Shown piece after piece: positions 62,474-64,000 of a stretch of DNA of 64,000 nt. The stretch comes from Oscillatoria princeps RMCB-10. GTDB lineage: Bacteria > Cyanobacteriota > Cyanobacteriia > Cyanobacteriales > Oscillatoriaceae. Location of the stretch: the NCBI GenBank assembly GCA_019359235.1, contig JAHHHT010000022.1:62001-126000 (forward strand), given 5' to 3'. The first letter of the stretch is position 1, and every line of letters begins with the position of its first letter. The notes beneath the pieces were generated by a model. It was given only the letters and a program-made list of their open reading frames with translations, was not told the DNA's origin and searched no databases. The position numbers and the translations under genes were made by a program.

Positions 62474-63135
62474 ATGCCTGCGGCAGCGCCGGCAAGTCAG
62501 CCAAGGCCATAAAATCCGGTTAATTGCTTGTTAAATAGTTATTTGGGGTTACGGCGGTAAAAGCGCAGATGCGCTGATTTAGGGGGAATGTTTCGGGCTT
62601 TCCTTGCCGCTACCCTCGGGATAAGATTAATAGGAATTAAACGGATTTAATAGTATAGTGTGGTGCCGGCGGCCCTTTGTCAGACGGTTAAGAGCGACCG
62701 GCGGCGGACGCAGGCGGTGGGGAAAGTGCCGTATCATTCAGGCAAAGGCGTTTGTCCTGAGGCGGGTGAGCGGTGCGCTGCAACCGAGTCAAGCGATCGC
62801 CTAAATTGCTCCCCGAACTGCTCCCTTGCGCTCGTCAAACCGAGAGTGCCGGCTGTAGAGTGCGGTTAAAGGCCGGTCAAAGAGCCCACAGGCACCCGAT
62901 GCCTGAACACCAGCACCCACACGCCGTGGGAGGCCGGCGGGCCTCAAATGGCCTGTTTGGGGAGTGGAGCTCGCCGGTGCCGGCTTTAATTGAGGACTTT
63001 CAGGGATTTATCAAATGCGCTGACAGGCTGGCGAAACAGATTTCAGCAGCCGCGCTGGTGCCCTTTGTGCCGGGGAAAATAACGCGCTCTTGAAGAGACA
63101 CGACCGGCTGGCGGGAGTTAGCGCACTCCGCAGTT
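62474..63135. other. Gene-free interval
   Basis: About 660 bases between prs and the convergent membrane-protein gene. One GCGATCGC (HIP1-type) octamer lies near 62793. Short open frames show no ribosome site or family motif. I see no RNA gene. Confidence 0.5.
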
Positions 63136-64000
63136 TTAACGGCCCTGTCTAATTATTCTGGAAACTTCCCTCAGACCTTCCCGGTAATGGACGGCAGTTA
63201 CGACCGCCGCTACTAATAAATAGAAGCCTCGGATGAACCAGCCGGCAATCGCAAATATCTCGCCCATTCTCTTTGGGTTTAGCCGAGCTAAGCTAGCGAA
63301 TCTTGATGCGACTTCTTCTTTTTCATTGGCTGAGCTTTCCATCTGGGAGCTTCTGGTGGGGAGCAGAGGGTAGTCTGCCGTATGTAAATAGAAACCTAAA
63401 AACCCTTTAGTGCCGGCACGTTTCATCAAAAAAGAGTCCGTGATTTCTGCGGCTTGCTGGTAGGAAATTTTTTCTTGGATCGCTACTTGATCTACCCAAT
63501 GATAGTACCCGTAGATATCGCTAGTGGTAGCGATTAGGGGGACTAAAATAATTAATAAAATAGTGCTGGCATAGCGGGGGCGACCCGGCGGCAAGAGGGC
63601 GGTAGCAGCGCCGAAGCCCATCCCAAAAATAGCAAATACCATTATATTTAAAATTTCCACAATTTGAATAGCGCGAAACAGGTCTCCCAGGACTTGAATG
63701 CTGTAAAGATAAAGTTCTGCCAGTTCTATGGCCACCCACTTGATACTGAATGCTAGAGCCACCAAACTAACAGTAACGAGAGCGTACACTCCGAGCGCAA
63801 GGGGAAGTTTAATAGACTCCAGAGCTGGATTAAAGGGGCCAGGTTCGCTCTGGGGCTGGCTCCTGAGAGGGTCGGCTGTTTCCTCGATCGGGGCTGGGCT
63901 GAGTGTCTGGCTTTCAACCGGCCCAAACGGGTTATCAGCGCTAACTTCAAACGGCGGCTCCGCGGTTCGAGCCTCTCGCTCGGAATTCAAGTCAAACCCA
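63136..64000 (-). CDS. Conserved membrane protein of unknown function (5' end outside window)
   Basis: The frame is open to the right edge (reading GFDLNSEREARTAEPPFEVS from there), so the start may lie beyond it; the nearest candidate codon inside is a TTG at 63990. The N-terminal 60 residues are acidic and Pro-rich. About four to five membrane helices follow: LALGVYALVTVSLVALAFSI, EILNIMVFAIFGMGFGAATA, STILLIILVPLIATTSDIYG and IFAIAGWFIRGFYLLVAAVV. A polar loop between the last two contains FLMKRAGTKGFLGFYLHTAD. I do not recognise the family. Confidence 0.8.
   Translation of the reverse strand, partial: GFDLNSEREARTAEPPFEVSADNPFGPVESQTLSPAPIEETADPLRSQPQSEPGPFNPALESIKLPLALGVYALVTVSLVALAFSIKWVAIELAELYLYSIQVLGDLFRAIQIVEILNIMVFAIFGMGFGAATALLPPGRPRYASTILLIILVPLIATTSDIYGYYHWVDQVAIQEKISYQQAAEITDSFLMKRAGTKGFLGFYLHTADYPLLPTRSSQMESSANEKEEVASRFASLARLNPKRMGEIFAIAGWFIRGFYLLVAAVVTAVHYREGLREVSRIIRQGR

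Overview
The window is chromosomal DNA of a cyanobacterium, probably a filamentous, repeat-rich one of the Oscillatoria/Microcoleus type. The lineage call rests on cyanobacterial signature genes: psbN and psbH (photosystem II), ntcA with its own GTA-N8-TAC site, the pipX-pipY pair, a KaiB-fold protein, and proteins matching the cyanobacterial DUF3084, DUF3086, DUF3119 and DUF3146 families. The genus is inferred from the density of short palindromic repeats and is not proven. No rRNA, tRNA, CRISPR array or complete insertion sequence was found.

Layout. 1-5 kb: a 5'-complete, edge-truncated conserved gene on the minus strand and a divergent GH38 alpha-mannosidase. 5-9.2 kb: two secreted proteins, psbN/psbH, tatA, pth and a DUF3146 protein. 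9.3-13.6 kb: a minus-strand run of a YqgF-like nuclease, a DUF3084 coiled-coil protein and ntcA, then divergent fabI. 13.8-19.2 kb: two retropepsin-like proteins, a thioredoxin-NHL protein, a KaiB-like protein and a PilT-like ATPase with a long proline-rich leader. 20.4-25.3 kb: wecB, a SLOG-type protein, the plastoquinone-pathway prenyltransferase and ppx. 25.5-27.7 kb: a decayed region (VMO-I-like pseudogene, Rieske oxygenase fragment, 21-bp minisatellite). 27.7-31.7 kb: mlaE-type permease, DUF3119, DUF3086 and plsY, an envelope-lipid neighbourhood. 31.9-41.3 kb, all minus strand: an APH-fold protein, proC, sepF, pipY, pipX, a chorismate-utilising enzyme, ecfT and der. 41.7-45.7 kb: nucleoside transporter, site-2 protease and a GDSL hydrolase. 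45.9-51.6 kb: an accessory block with a small protein, a truncated WD40 copy split by a mini-element, a nucleotidyltransferase-fold fusion, and an SLH-WD40 surface protein. 51.7-64 kb: ppc, an RTX remnant, a LecA-like/LamG lectin, bioD, a membrane Ser/Thr kinase, a YqeY protein, prs and an edge-truncated membrane protein.

Functional threads. NtcA and its co-activator PipX are both here, joining nitrogen/2-oxoglutarate sensing to ppc, the enzyme that replenishes carbon skeletons. SepF, Der and YggS/PipY are housekeeping growth genes. MlaE, PlsY, FabI, WecB, PilT and the SLH protein concern the envelope and surface.

The most unusual property is the repeat load. Several distinct repeat families recur between genes. 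Four of them also sit in frame inside the mannosidase gene. Mini-elements with terminal inverted repeats can be defined by their ends, by an apparent nested insertion, and by comparison with an uninterrupted paralogous sequence. Several proteins also carry long low-complexity repeats (proline-rich, Pro-Thr, Ala-Pro, Gln-Glu).
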